In this document: one piece after another, positions 32,794 to 41,148 of the stretch | Layout: the number at the start of each line of letters is the position of its first letter | Position numbering within the stretch: position 1 is the first letter of the stretch | Assembly (NCBI RefSeq): GCF_039536325.1 | Contig: NZ_BAAAYO010000014.1 | Location: 186,001-250,000, forward strand | Source of the DNA: Paenibacillus_AB hodogayensis | GTDB lineage: Bacteria > Bacillota > Bacilli > Paenibacillales > NBRC-103111 | Length of the DNA: 64,000 bases | Direction of reading: 5' to 3' | Position numbers and translations under genes: made by a program | Notes under the pieces: generated by a model | Database searches by the model: none | Told to the model about the DNA's origin: nothing | The model's input: only the letters and a program-made list of their open reading frames with translations

Positions 32794-33633
32794 CTACAAG
32801 CCCGGATCGGGCAAATAATACTTTTTGCCGTTCGGTCCCATGTAGAATTTGTTGCGCAGATCGATTAGATCCGGGCCGAATTTTGCTTCCAAAGGTTCCC
32901 GGAATTCGCGCATAATCTCCATCAGATAAAGGTCATGGATAATAACCTCCGTAATCGGCATAACAAGCCCGGGATGCAGCGTCCAAGCTGCGCGGCTATC
33001 GTCGCCGAGCGATAAGATGCCGGCAATGACCTCCCGGTCGTCCGCGCTGAATACGACCCAGCGCCCCCCGTAATCGGAAGTGATGGCTGCGCTGCTGTCG
33101 TGCGGATATACGTCGGCAAAATCAAAATCAAGCTCCCCGTACGCCACGATGACGATCCGGACGCCGGCCTTGGCCGCCCGTTCTAGGTCCTCGCGTAACT
33201 CCTCGGCGTCCTCTTTCCACATTTCCAGCAAAATACGGTGTCTCGCGCCCTTCACGCCTTCTCTAATGCGGTTAATAATCGCTTCGCCGCCTGCAATGTT
33301 CCATATACTTTCGCGATTTTGCGACGTGATCGTGTATTGCTCCAACGCTTGCTGTGCATCCGCGAATACTTGCTCCGCTTTACGCTTTCTTTGGGCTATC
33401 AGTTCATTCGGCGGCAACGGCACGTATAGCGGAGTACTTTCCTGACTGACCAAGATATCGCCGCGGCTGACCATTCCCCCCAGCACCTCATAGATTTTGG
33501 ATCGCGGCACGCCGGAGTTCAACGATACGGCGTAGCCGGAAAGCGGGGACTTTTCCAGCAGCGTCAAATAGGCTTTGGCCTCGTATTCCGTAAAGCTCAT
33601 CTCTTGCAAAAATGTCAGGACTTCCGGTTTCAT
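32794..33633 (-). CDS. TrmB-family transcriptional regulator
   Basis: 279 residues. N-terminal winged helix of the TrmB type (MSFTEYEAKAYLTLLEKSPL, then SGVPRSKIYEVLGGMVSRG) followed by a PLD-like regulatory domain with predicted coiled coil (about 75-100). TrmB regulators of this bacterial group usually control a divergent transporter, and here an EamA-family exporter lies 127 bp away with a palindrome on its promoter. ATG 33633 with GGGGGAACC upstream. Effector unknown. Confidence 0.9.
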   Translation of the reverse strand: MKPEVLTFLQEMSFTEYEAKAYLTLLEKSPLSGYAVSLNSGVPRSKIYEVLGGMVSRGDILVSQESTPLYVPLPPNELIAQRKRKAEQVFADAQQALEQYTITSQNRESIWNIAGGEAIINRIREGVKGARHRILLEMWKEDAEELREDLERAAKAGVRIVIVAYGELDFDFADVYPHDSSAAITSDYGGRWVVFSADDREVIAGILSLGDDSRAAWTLHPGLVMPITEVIIHDLYLMEIMREFREPLEAKFGPDLIDLRNKFYMGPNGKKYYLPDPGL

Positions 33634-33674
33634 GCGGAGGTTCCCCCTTATCCCAATCTTTACTATCTATTTTC

Positions 33675-33728
33675 TTGACAAACAGAAGAAGAGTCAATAT
33701 TCTTTAAGGTAGCTACTTTTGTAGCTAC
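33675..33728 (+). promoter_or_regulatory. SigA promoter and TrmB operator of the EamA gene
   Basis: TTGACA (33675-33680), 17-bp spacer, TATTCT (33698-33703). Starting 6 bp after the -10 box is an inverted repeat GTAGCTAC-TTTT-GTAGCTAC (33709-33728), flanked by TTTAA and TTTAAA. An operator right on the transcription start implies repression, most likely by the divergent TrmB protein. Confidence 0.75.
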
Positions 33729-33760
33729 TAATTTAAAGATATATGCTTAGGAGGATTTTT

Positions 33761-34651
33761 ATGAGCAAACCGTCGCCGCTCAACCGAACTTATTACGCTT
33801 CCACCGTTACGGCCCTGCTCATCTGGAGCACGTCCTTTATCGCTACGAAAGCGGCATACGCTACTTTCCCGCCGATTACGCTGGGCGCAGCTCGCTTCGT
33901 TATCGCCACTGCCGTTCTAGGCATTTTTCTGCTGCTCCTGAAAGAACGTACGCTTCCAGCGCCAAAGCATTTGGCTCTAATGGCCCTGAGTGGCAGTCTG
34001 GGCATTACTTTATATTTTATGATGGAAAATATCGGCGTCAGCCTGACCAGCGCCTCCAACGCCGCCCTGATCGTTGCTTCCTATCCGGCCGTAACGGCAC
34101 TGCTGGAGTGGCTCCTGTACCGGACAAAGCTGTCCGCAAGCAAAATGCTCGGTATCGCCCTCGCGATGATCGGAGTATACGTCTTGTCCCAAACGGGAGG
34201 CGCGGAAGAAGGAGGGTCGCATATCGTCGGGAATGTGATCCTGATCGGGACCGGTTTTGTATGGGCTTTTTATAATTTTACTACACGCAAAATCGTTAAC
34301 CAGTATCCCGCCATCACGCTATCTTTTTATCAGACAGCTGCCGGAACCTTGCTTTTTCTTCCGTTCGTCTGGATCGAAAGAAACGCCTGGCAGCCTCCGA
34401 CGCTGGCTACTTGGAGTCTACTCCTGTACTTGGGCGTGATTTGCTCCGTCGTTGCTTTCATGCTTTACAACTTCGGTCTGAGAAAATTGTCGGCCAGCGT
34501 GTCTGTTTCGTTGATGAATCTGGTACCGATTTTCGGCGTTTTGTTTTCCATTTTGTTTTTGCGGGAAACCGTGTCCTGGCTGCAAGCGGCGGGCGGCTTG
34601 GTCGTCATCGTCGGAGTGCTGCTGAGCGCCGCACAGCCAACCTCCAAATAA
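33761..34651 (+). CDS. EamA/DMT-superfamily exporter
   Basis: 296-residue membrane protein with ten predicted helices and two EamA repeats (about 8-140 and 155-293); the ends of the repeats carry the usual PAVTALLEWLLYRTKLSASK and VPIFGVLFSILFLRETVSWL segments. Family members export amino acids, nucleosides or other metabolites. ATG 33761 behind AGGAGG at 6 nt; an ATG 18 nt upstream lacks an SD. Single gene, controlled by the divergent TrmB regulator. Confidence 0.92.
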   Translation: MSKPSPLNRTYYASTVTALLIWSTSFIATKAAYATFPPITLGAARFVIATAVLGIFLLLLKERTLPAPKHLALMALSGSLGITLYFMMENIGVSLTSASNAALIVASYPAVTALLEWLLYRTKLSASKMLGIALAMIGVYVLSQTGGAEEGGSHIVGNVILIGTGFVWAFYNFTTRKIVNQYPAITLSFYQTAAGTLLFLPFVWIERNAWQPPTLATWSLLLYLGVICSVVAFMLYNFGLRKLSASVSVSLMNLVPIFGVLFSILFLRETVSWLQAAGGLVVIVGVLLSAAQPTSK

Positions 34652-34652
34652 C

Positions 34653-34679
34653 CGGTCGGGACGAGAAGCCCCCCGACCG
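34653..34679. terminator. Hairpin between convergent EamA and DUF4180 genes
   Basis: 8-bp GC-rich stem CGGTCGGG/CCCGACCG directly after the EamA stop and 5 bp before the DUF4180 stop. No T-run, so termination is uncertain. Confidence 0.4.
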
Positions 34680-34684
34680 ACCGC

Positions 34685-35044
34685 TCAGAAGCCGAGCAGC
34701 CATTGCTCGGCTTCCTCTACGGTGGCGAACACTTGGAAGTCGTTCCCGTGCTTCATTTCCGCAATCATCTCTTTGGCCCTTCCCTGAATAAGCTGACCAT
34801 CCGGTATGACGGCGGCCGCGCGAATGCGGTAATTCACGAATTTTTGCAGGACGCTTCCGGCCAGCCCGGTTCTCAGCTTGAAAAAATCGTCCGATAACGT
34901 TCCCTCCCCCAGAAGCAGCCGCAGCGCGTCATGCCCCATGCAGGCGCCGACCAGGTCCAGCGCATCCTGCTCCGTGGCGAGCGGACTCGTGGAATCGGCC
35001 GCTACATATGTTTTGCCGTTTCTATCGATAATGGTGTAATTCAT
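34685..35044 (-). CDS. DUF4180 family protein
   Basis: 119-residue soluble protein (starts MNYTIIDRNGKTYVAADS, ends AEQWLLGF) with the pattern of DUF4180, small alpha/beta proteins of unknown activity. Its start overlaps the stop of the PadR gene by 4 nt (ATGA), so the two are co-translated. DUF4180 genes commonly accompany PadR regulators, suggesting a shared stress or drug response. No catalytic residues recognised. Confidence 0.8.
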   Translation of the reverse strand: MNYTIIDRNGKTYVAADSTSPLATEQDALDLVGACMGHDALRLLLGEGTLSDDFFKLRTGLAGSVLQKFVNYRIRAAAVIPDGQLIQGRAKEMIAEMKHGNDFQVFATVEEAEQWLLGF

Positions 35045-35601
35045 GGGTGTTCCTCCTCATTTTCTTCTATTAGGGATAAAGCTTGGCGCAATCGTTGAAT
35101 CCACTCGACTTCCGCTTTGTAAAAACTCGCGACATTGTCCCCGATCATGTCCCGGATACAGGCCGCCCGGGGCGTTACTCCTGCCGCTGCGGCGTCTCGC
35201 CGCTTTTTCTCCTCATGGTAAGCCAATTGCAGACGGACTTCCTGCTCGTAACGGTCCAGCATGATCTGGAGCTCCGCGGCATCCAAGGATCCGGCGCCGG
35301 CAAGCCGCACGAGAAACATTTTTTTGAATTCCGGCGGCTCGGCCGCGGCAAGCAGCCAGTTTTTCAGCTCGGCCAACCCGGCTTCCGTGATCGTATACAC
35401 TTTAATGGACGGCGAGCTTTCCCGGTGCTGGACCTCATGGGTCAAATAGCCATGATTGAGAAGCTCGGTCAATGATTTGTAGATCTGATTGTTATTGCCC
35501 GACCAAGGCATGTACGATGAATTCTGCATCATCTTCTTGAGATCATATCCGGTTACCGAACGTTCACTCAGTATGCCCAGAATGGCGTGATTGATGGAAA
35601 T
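35041..35601 (-). CDS. PadR-family regulator, probable ATT start codon
   Basis: 186 residues if started at the ATT at 35601, which gives the normal PadR N-terminus (M)SINHAILGILSERSVTGYDL and lies 7 nt after a perfect AAAGGAGG. The only upstream in-frame ATG (35640) would add 13 residues, has no SD and lies inside the operator palindrome. The winged helix covers residues 1-80 (NNNQIYKSLTELLNHGYLTH), with a C-terminal dimerisation domain of the Vir-like subtype. It probably represses itself and DUF4180 until an inducer, often a phenolic acid or antibiotic, appears. A rare start codon would keep expression low. Confidence 0.85.
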   Translation of the reverse strand: MSINHAILGILSERSVTGYDLKKMMQNSSYMPWSGNNNQIYKSLTELLNHGYLTHEVQHRESSPSIKVYTITEAGLAELKNWLLAAAEPPEFKKMFLVRLAGAGSLDAAELQIMLDRYEQEVRLQLAYHEEKKRRDAAAAGVTPRAACIRDMIGDNVASFYKAEVEWIQRLRQALSLIEENEEEHP

Positions 35602-35624
35602 TGGAACTCCTCCTTTCGTAACAT

Positions 35625-35640
35625 ATGTTAATAATAACAT
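35625..35640. promoter_or_regulatory. PadR operator ATGT-N8-ACAT
   Basis: ATGTTAATAATAACAT matches the known PadR consensus ATGT-N8-ACAT exactly and has 6-bp arms. It sits 24 bp before the proposed ATT start, where it would allow autorepression. Confidence 0.8.
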
Positions 35641-35695
35641 AGGTTATTGTAAACTTCCAGTCCCCGCATGTTAACTCTTCAAGTGCCCAACCCAG

Positions 35696-35724
35696 TTGAC
35701 GACAAGAACGCATTCCGTCATAAT
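35696..35724 (+). promoter_or_regulatory. SigA promoter of the NarL-type two-component/ABC locus
   Basis: TTGACG (35696-35701), 17-bp spacer, CATAAT (35719-35724), giving a leader of about 55 nt before the response regulator. Confidence 0.7.
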
Positions 35725-35784
35725 TCAGTTCGATACGGCTCATTTCCGTTTCAAAACCGATAGGTTCTGAGGAGGCCAGCCTCA

Positions 35785-36495
35785 TTGAAAATTAAAGTGC
35801 TGATCGCGGACGACAATTCGTTTATTCGGGAAGGCATGAAAATTATTTTGACCAGCTTCGAGGAATTTGAAGTGGTCGGCACGGTTGCCGACGGAGCCGA
35901 GGCAGTAGCGTTCTGTCAAAGTCACGAAGTGGACGTCGCCTTGCTCGACGTGCGGATGCCGAATATGAACGGCGTCGAGGCGACCCGCCTGCTGACGGAG
36001 CGGACTACCGCCAAGCCGCTTATTTTGACGACGTTCGATGACGACGACTTCATTCTAGAGGCTGTGAAAGCCGGAGCGCGCGGATATTTACTGAAAAACA
36101 ACGACCCCGAACGCATCCGCGACGCGATCAAAAGCGTTTACCATAATCATAACGTGCTCCAGGACGTCGTGCTGGATAAGCTGAAGTCCAACCTGCTTGC
36201 CGGTCCGCATGCGGCCGTTGCATCCGCGCCCACAAACAAACCGGCATCTGCGCCGGATAAGCAGGCGGCCGAAGGCGGCAAAATCGACCGCAGCCTGTTC
36301 ACGGAGCGCGAGCTCGACACGATGGAACTGATCGCCAAAGGGCTGTCCAACAAAGAAATCGCCAAGAAGCTGTTCATCTCCGAAGGGACCGCGGCCAATT
36401 ACATTACCTCGATCCTGAACAAGACGGGGCTGGAGCATCGTACGCAGATCGCCATTTATTATTTGACCGGCGCCTTGAAAATGTCGGACGAATAG
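35785..36495 (+). CDS. NarL/LuxR-type response regulator
   Basis: 236 residues. Receiver domain 1-120 with acidic pair D9-D10, phospho-acceptor D55 and K104; LuxR-type helix-turn-helix at about 170-230 (LFTERELDTMELIAKGLSNK, then EIAKKLFISEGTAANYITSI). A flexible Ala/Pro/Lys linker of about 30 residues joins the two. Start is TTG at 35785 behind GAGGAGG; no ATG is available. First gene of a locus with its kinase and an ABC-2 exporter, the usual layout for drug- or envelope-stress-sensing systems. Confidence 0.93.
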   Translation: MKIKVLIADDNSFIREGMKIILTSFEEFEVVGTVADGAEAVAFCQSHEVDVALLDVRMPNMNGVEATRLLTERTTAKPLILTTFDDDDFILEAVKAGARGYLLKNNDPERIRDAIKSVYHNHNVLQDVVLDKLKSNLLAGPHAAVASAPTNKPASAPDKQAAEGGKIDRSLFTERELDTMELIAKGLSNKEIAKKLFISEGTAANYITSILNKTGLEHRTQIAIYYLTGALKMSDE

Positions 36496-36509
36496 GAGAG
36501 ATGTCACCG

Positions 36510-37625
36510 ATGGAGCTATGGACGATCGGGAACAAAGCGGCGGTGCTCGGGTATGTCGTTGCGGCTGCTTATCTGGCCGATTCCGAATCCGCCGTCAACC
36601 CTTGGCACATGCTTGCCTACCTGCTGTATCTTGCCCTTAATATCGCCGTGCCGATAGTCAAAAAGCAGCAGCCGAAACGACTGCTGGTCGCGCTGTCCGC
36701 CGCTTCGGTCATCGTCTTCGCCGTCCGGCTGAACCCGCTGTTCCTGCTGCTTCTGCCGGTCAACGCCCATGAGCTGCTGTCCTTGCCGAAGGAGAGAAGG
36801 CTGTTGACGCTGACAGCCATGGTACTGCCCGTCCTCCTCCTACCCGTTGTCCTGTATCCGCCGTACCTGCTTTGCGCCTTGCTCAGTTATTTGCTTCAAG
36901 CCTGCGGCAACTCGATGGGCGGCAAGCTGGCCAAGCTCGAAGACGAGCGGGAGCGGACGCGGGAGGATGTGCACCGGCTCACCCGCTCTCTGCACGAAAA
37001 TATCGATTATATCCGCCAGTCGGAGTATACGATCAAGCTGGAGGAGCGCAACCGGCTGTCCCAGCGCATTCACGACGACATCGGACACGCGATGGCCGGC
37101 GCGCTCATTCAGATGGAGGCTTCGCGGCGGCTGTTGACCTCCGACCGGGACAAGGCATCCGAGCTGCTCGGCAATGCGATCGCCATTTCCAAGGAGGGGC
37201 TCGAGCGGATTCGACTGACGCTGAAGGATATGAAGCCGCGTTCCGAGGAGCTCGGGATCAATCGGCTTCGGCTGTTCGTGGACGAGCTGTCGACCAAGGA
37301 GACCGTGACGGCCACGCTCAGTCACGACGGAGATCTGGATAAGATTACGCCTCTCCAATGGAAGATCATTCAGCAGAATACGACCGAAGCGGTCACGAAC
37401 GCCCTTAAATACGCCGAAGCTACCGCGATTCACGTGGAGGTGCGGATGCTGAACACCTTCATTAAGACCGTCGTCACGGATAACGGCAAAGGAGCGCCCA
37501 AGGTCGTGAAGGGGCTTGGCATACTCGGCATGGAGGAAAGGTCTGCGGCTGCGGGCGGAACGGTGATCGTCGACGGAACGAAAGGCTTCAGCGTCACGAC
37601 GCTGCTGCCTTATCAGGGAACATGA
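36510..37625 (+). CDS. Sensor histidine kinase, HisKA_3 (NarX/LiaS) type
   Basis: 371 residues. Four to five N-terminal membrane helices (about 1-135) with hardly any extracellular part, a coiled linker, then the HisKA_3 motif RIHDDIGHAMAGAL with H188, and a HATPase_c domain (TEAVTNALKYAEA, DNGKGAP, GLGILGMEER). Intramembrane-sensing architecture as in kinases that respond to membrane-active compounds. I prefer ATG 36510; the ATG at 36501 touches its SD (AGGAGAG). Starts 14 nt after the regulator gene. Confidence 0.93.
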   Translation: MELWTIGNKAAVLGYVVAAAYLADSESAVNPWHMLAYLLYLALNIAVPIVKKQQPKRLLVALSAASVIVFAVRLNPLFLLLLPVNAHELLSLPKERRLLTLTAMVLPVLLLPVVLYPPYLLCALLSYLLQACGNSMGGKLAKLEDERERTREDVHRLTRSLHENIDYIRQSEYTIKLEERNRLSQRIHDDIGHAMAGALIQMEASRRLLTSDRDKASELLGNAIAISKEGLERIRLTLKDMKPRSEELGINRLRLFVDELSTKETVTATLSHDGDLDKITPLQWKIIQQNTTEAVTNALKYAEATAIHVEVRMLNTFIKTVVTDNGKGAPKVVKGLGILGMEERSAAAGGTVIVDGTKGFSVTTLLPYQGT

Positions 37626-37741
37626 TATTTCTCATCTCGTAAAACATGAATATTCTCATAGCCAAAGGATGAACTTATGCACTGACATGAGGGCATCCTT
37701 TTTGATTACAATACAGTCATAACCGCTAAGGAGTGATTCGG

Positions 37742-38680
37742 GTGAGCAACGTTCTGGAGATCCGCGGCCTGACGAAAAAATTCGGCGATTTCATCGCCGT
37801 CGACAATATGTCACTTAACGTGCGCGAAGGGGAAATATTCGGTTTTCTGGGCGCGAACGGAGCCGGTAAAAGCACGACCATCAATATGGTCGCTTCGCTC
37901 TTGCGCAGCACGAAGGGCGAGATCGCCCTGCTCGGCAAAACGATCGCCAAGCACGGCAAATTTGCCAAAATGAATACCGGCATCGTGCCTCAGGATCTGG
38001 CGATCTATGAGAACATGACCGCTTACGAGAATGTCAGCTTTTTTGCCGGGCTGTACGGTCTGAGAGGGGCCGTGCTTCAAGAACGAACGGAAGAAGCGCT
38101 CGAATTCGTCGGCCTGGGCGACAAGCCCCGCAGCTATCCCCGCAACTTCTCCGGAGGGATGAAGCGGCGGCTGAACATCGCCTGCGCGATAGCCCACCGG
38201 CCCAAGCTGATCATCATGGACGAACCGACCGTCGGGATCGATCCGCAATCGCGCAATTATATTCTCAACTCGGTGCGCAAGCTGAACGAGATGGGCTGCA
38301 CGATCATTTATACAAGCCATTACATGGAGGAAGTCGAAGAAATTTGCACCCGTATCGCTATCGTGGATCATGGCAAAATCATTGCTGAGGGCACCAAAGA
38401 GCAGCTCAAAGCCATCATTACCGATTCCAAGGAAATATGGATCGGCATCCGGTCCGACGAATCGTTGAACACCGAGCCGTTGAAGGCGATTCAGGGCGTG
38501 ACCTCCGTCCGGCTGGAGGAGCAGACGCTCAAGCTCGTGTCCAAGGCGGAGATCAACAATTTGAACCGGATCATTCAGCAGTTGATCAAGGATCAGGTCG
38601 AGATCCGCTCCGTCGAAGAGCAAGCGCCCAATCTGGAGACCGTATTCCTGACCTTGACCGGCCGGAACTTGCGGGACTAA
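37742..38680 (+). CDS. ABC transporter ATPase, NatA/drug-export type
   Basis: 312 residues. Walker A GANGAGKST (37-45), Q-loop in GIVPQDLA, signature FSGGMKRRL, Walker B LIIMDEPTVG, H-loop in YTSHYMEE. A C-terminal 90-residue extension is typical of ABC-2 exporters. Start is GTG 37742 behind AAGGAG. Lies 116 nt after the kinase gene; the next permease follows after 21 nt. It drives export of a drug or lipid-like substrate with the two permeases. Confidence 0.93.
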   Translation: MSNVLEIRGLTKKFGDFIAVDNMSLNVREGEIFGFLGANGAGKSTTINMVASLLRSTKGEIALLGKTIAKHGKFAKMNTGIVPQDLAIYENMTAYENVSFFAGLYGLRGAVLQERTEEALEFVGLGDKPRSYPRNFSGGMKRRLNIACAIAHRPKLIIMDEPTVGIDPQSRNYILNSVRKLNEMGCTIIYTSHYMEEVEEICTRIAIVDHGKIIAEGTKEQLKAIITDSKEIWIGIRSDESLNTEPLKAIQGVTSVRLEEQTLKLVSKAEINNLNRIIQQLIKDQVEIRSVEEQAPNLETVFLTLTGRNLRD

Positions 38681-38701
38681 CACGTAAGGAGGATGAAGGT
38701 C

Positions 38702-39826
38702 ATGACGATATGGACGATAGCTTATAAAGAAATCCGCTCCAATCTGCGCGATACCCGGACGTTCCTGTTCATGCTGGCGTTGCCGATTCTGTTGATGCTC
38801 ATTCTCGGCTCCGCGCTTGCCAACACCTTCTCCGACGACATTCATGTAGGCAATCTGCGGCTTCTGGTCAAAAGCGAAGCTACCCTCCCCCAGTTGACCG
38901 CCTATTGGAACGGGTTCGCGGAAACGATCGGCAAAGAAGGCGTGGCGATCGAACAGGCCTCCGTCGCGACGGACGGACGGGACGAAGTTCGCGCCAACCG
39001 CTATAGCGCTTATGCAGAGCTGGACGATACCGGCATCCGTCTGTATGGGAGCAGCAAAGACACGATCGAAAGCAACATTTTGCAAGGGATGCTGACGGCA
39101 TTCGCTGACCGTTACTCGCTCGCAGCCGCGGCCTTCCGGACCGATCCGGCCGCCGCGCAAGCGATCGTCGCCAGCGCCGGGCAACCCGTCGATTTCATCC
39201 GCGAGACCGCACTGACTGCCGATAAGCGGCCGGGCTCGATCGATTATTATGCCGTTGCGATGACGACCATGATCGCCCTCTACTCCGCCATGTCGGCCAG
39301 CTCGCTCTTCCGCGGGGAACGCACCCGCAACACCGCCATCCGGCTGATGGCCGCTCCGATCAGCAAGGGAGAGATCTTCCTCGGGAAAGTGATCGGATGC
39401 ACCTTTATCAATATGCTGTGCGTCATCGCCGTCGTGTTATTCAGCAAATTCGTCTTCCAGGCGGATTGGGGCAATCACTACGTCTCCGTGTTTCTCGTGC
39501 TGCTCACCGAAGTGCTGCTTGCCGTAAGCCTGGGGCTCGGGATGAGCTTTCTCATTCAAGGCGACGGCGCCCGGTCGATCATCATGATCTTCACGCAGAT
39601 TGCCTCCTTTATCGGCGGCGCCTACTTTCCGATCGGCGATACGGAGGGCGTGATGACCTGGATTTCCAACCTGTCGCCGCTGCGGTGGGCCAATACGGCT
39701 TTGACGCAAATTATTTATCTGGACAAAAGCTCGGCCGCATGGCCCGCCATCGAACTGAACATTGGCATCGCTGCGGTTTTTCTGATCATTGCCGTTATCT
39801 CCATGCGCAGACGGGAGGCGTTCTAA
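38702..39826 (+). CDS. ABC-2 type permease
   Basis: 374 residues. One N-terminal membrane helix (about 18-40), an extracellular domain of about 150 residues, then five to six helices (ALYSAMSASSLFRGE onward): the YhgE/NatB-like ABC-2 topology. ATG 38702 lies 9 nt after AAGGAGG; the ATG 9 nt earlier overlaps that SD. Works with the preceding ATPase and the next, related permease, with which it likely forms a heterodimer. Confidence 0.92.
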   Translation: MTIWTIAYKEIRSNLRDTRTFLFMLALPILLMLILGSALANTFSDDIHVGNLRLLVKSEATLPQLTAYWNGFAETIGKEGVAIEQASVATDGRDEVRANRYSAYAELDDTGIRLYGSSKDTIESNILQGMLTAFADRYSLAAAAFRTDPAAAQAIVASAGQPVDFIRETALTADKRPGSIDYYAVAMTTMIALYSAMSASSLFRGERTRNTAIRLMAAPISKGEIFLGKVIGCTFINMLCVIAVVLFSKFVFQADWGNHYVSVFLVLLTEVLLAVSLGLGMSFLIQGDGARSIIMIFTQIASFIGGAYFPIGDTEGVMTWISNLSPLRWANTALTQIIYLDKSSAAWPAIELNIGIAAVFLIIAVISMRRREAF

Positions 39827-39827
39827 C

Positions 39828-40976
39828 ATGAGCGACCTGTTATGGCTTATCCGTAAAACGCTGACGAACACGTTTCGCAGCAAAAAAAGCTGGTTCATTT
39901 ATATCGGACTGCCGATCGTAGGGGTGCTGGTCTCCATGCTCTTGTACAGCAACGAAAACAGCGGCACGCTCCATATCGGCATCGTAAACCGGGACGGCGA
40001 TCAGACGATCACGCAGAATGCCATCCGCTTTCTCGAAAGCATGAATCAAGTCAAGGTCACCTCCGTTGCCGACGAACCGACGTTGAACGGCCAGATTGCC
40101 GCAGGTCAACTGGACAGCGGCATCCTGTTCGGGGCGGGGTTTGCCTCCAGCGTGCGGAAAGGGGAGCCCGAGCAATTGACCCTCGTTTCCGTAAAAGGCG
40201 CGCAGGTGACCGCCTATGTCAAGTCCATGCTGCACGGCTATATCGGCAACGTCGCCGCAATCGGCCGCAACGCCCCGGACGACGCCCGGTTCGCCATGCT
40301 GTATGACGCCTACGATCGGCAAAGCTTCAAGCTGACTGCCGAGACGGTGCAGGACACGTCCAACACGAAGATCATGACGTATCAATCGATCGGGTTCCTG
40401 ATTACCTTCATGATGTTTTCCGCCGTGAATATGTCGGAAATTATTCTAAAGGATAAGGAAAACCGCACGTTCTTGCGCCTTCTCTCCTCGCCCGTGTCGG
40501 CCAAAAAGTACGTGTTATCGAATGTCGTCGCGAACGCGGTCGTCCTTTTGCTGCAGATCGTCGTCACGCTATTCATCATCAAGAATGTGTTCCATACCGA
40601 CTCGGGCATCCCTTATCGATACCTGGTTCCGGCGCTGTTTCTGTTCGGGCTGACGGCCATCGGCTTGTCGCTCTTGATCGTCGCGTTCTCCAAGAACAGC
40701 GTGAGCGCTGGCGCCTTGCAAAACCTGATCATCACGCCTACCTGCCTGCTCGCCGGCTGCTTCTTCCCGATGGACATCATGCCGGATACCGTGCGCAACA
40801 TCTCGAAATTTATGCCGCAGCACTGGCTGCTCGATATGATCAACAAGCTTCAGCAAGGCCAGTCGTTCGGCAGCCTGTCTTTGAATATGGCCATTCTGAT
40901 CGCCTTCGCCGCCGCCTTTGCCTTGATCGCGACTTTCCGGTTCGGGCGCAACAACGACATCCGACAGTTTGTATAA
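39828..40976 (+). CDS. ABC-2 type permease
   Basis: 382 residues, same topology as its neighbour: one helix near 23-42, an extracellular domain, and a C-terminal helix bundle (SIGFLITFMMFSAVNMSEII onward; LIITPTCLLAGCFFPMDIMP near 300). ATG 39828 begins one base after the upstream stop, behind GGGAGG, so translation is coupled. Last gene of the two-component/exporter locus. Confidence 0.92.
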   Translation: MSDLLWLIRKTLTNTFRSKKSWFIYIGLPIVGVLVSMLLYSNENSGTLHIGIVNRDGDQTITQNAIRFLESMNQVKVTSVADEPTLNGQIAAGQLDSGILFGAGFASSVRKGEPEQLTLVSVKGAQVTAYVKSMLHGYIGNVAAIGRNAPDDARFAMLYDAYDRQSFKLTAETVQDTSNTKIMTYQSIGFLITFMMFSAVNMSEIILKDKENRTFLRLLSSPVSAKKYVLSNVVANAVVLLLQIVVTLFIIKNVFHTDSGIPYRYLVPALFLFGLTAIGLSLLIVAFSKNSVSAGALQNLIITPTCLLAGCFFPMDIMPDTVRNISKFMPQHWLLDMINKLQQGQSFGSLSLNMAILIAFAAAFALIATFRFGRNNDIRQFV

Positions 40977-41095
40977 TGGCGAACCGGCCGTCATCGGCAT
41001 ACAAGTTGCGAATCGGAAAGTATGGGTCGTAATGTCCATACAGCGGCAGCCCCCGCCGCTCCAAGCGAAGCAAGCACGGCTCTCCGCTGGTCTCG

Positions 41096-41127
41096 GCGGG
41101 ATTAGCACCGCATGGGGCGAATCCCGC
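41096..41127. terminator. Hairpin between convergent operons
   Basis: 8-bp stem GCGGGATT/AATCCCGC, 16-nt loop, in the 172-bp gap between the ABC exporter operon and the convergent lipoprotein gene. No T-run, so only a possible terminator. Confidence 0.4.
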
Positions 41128-41148
41128 TCTTGGACCTGCCGCCTCTCC

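Noticed and set aside
37811..39184. 457-codon minus-strand frame
   Set aside because: Shadow of the ABC ATPase and permease genes; no domain.
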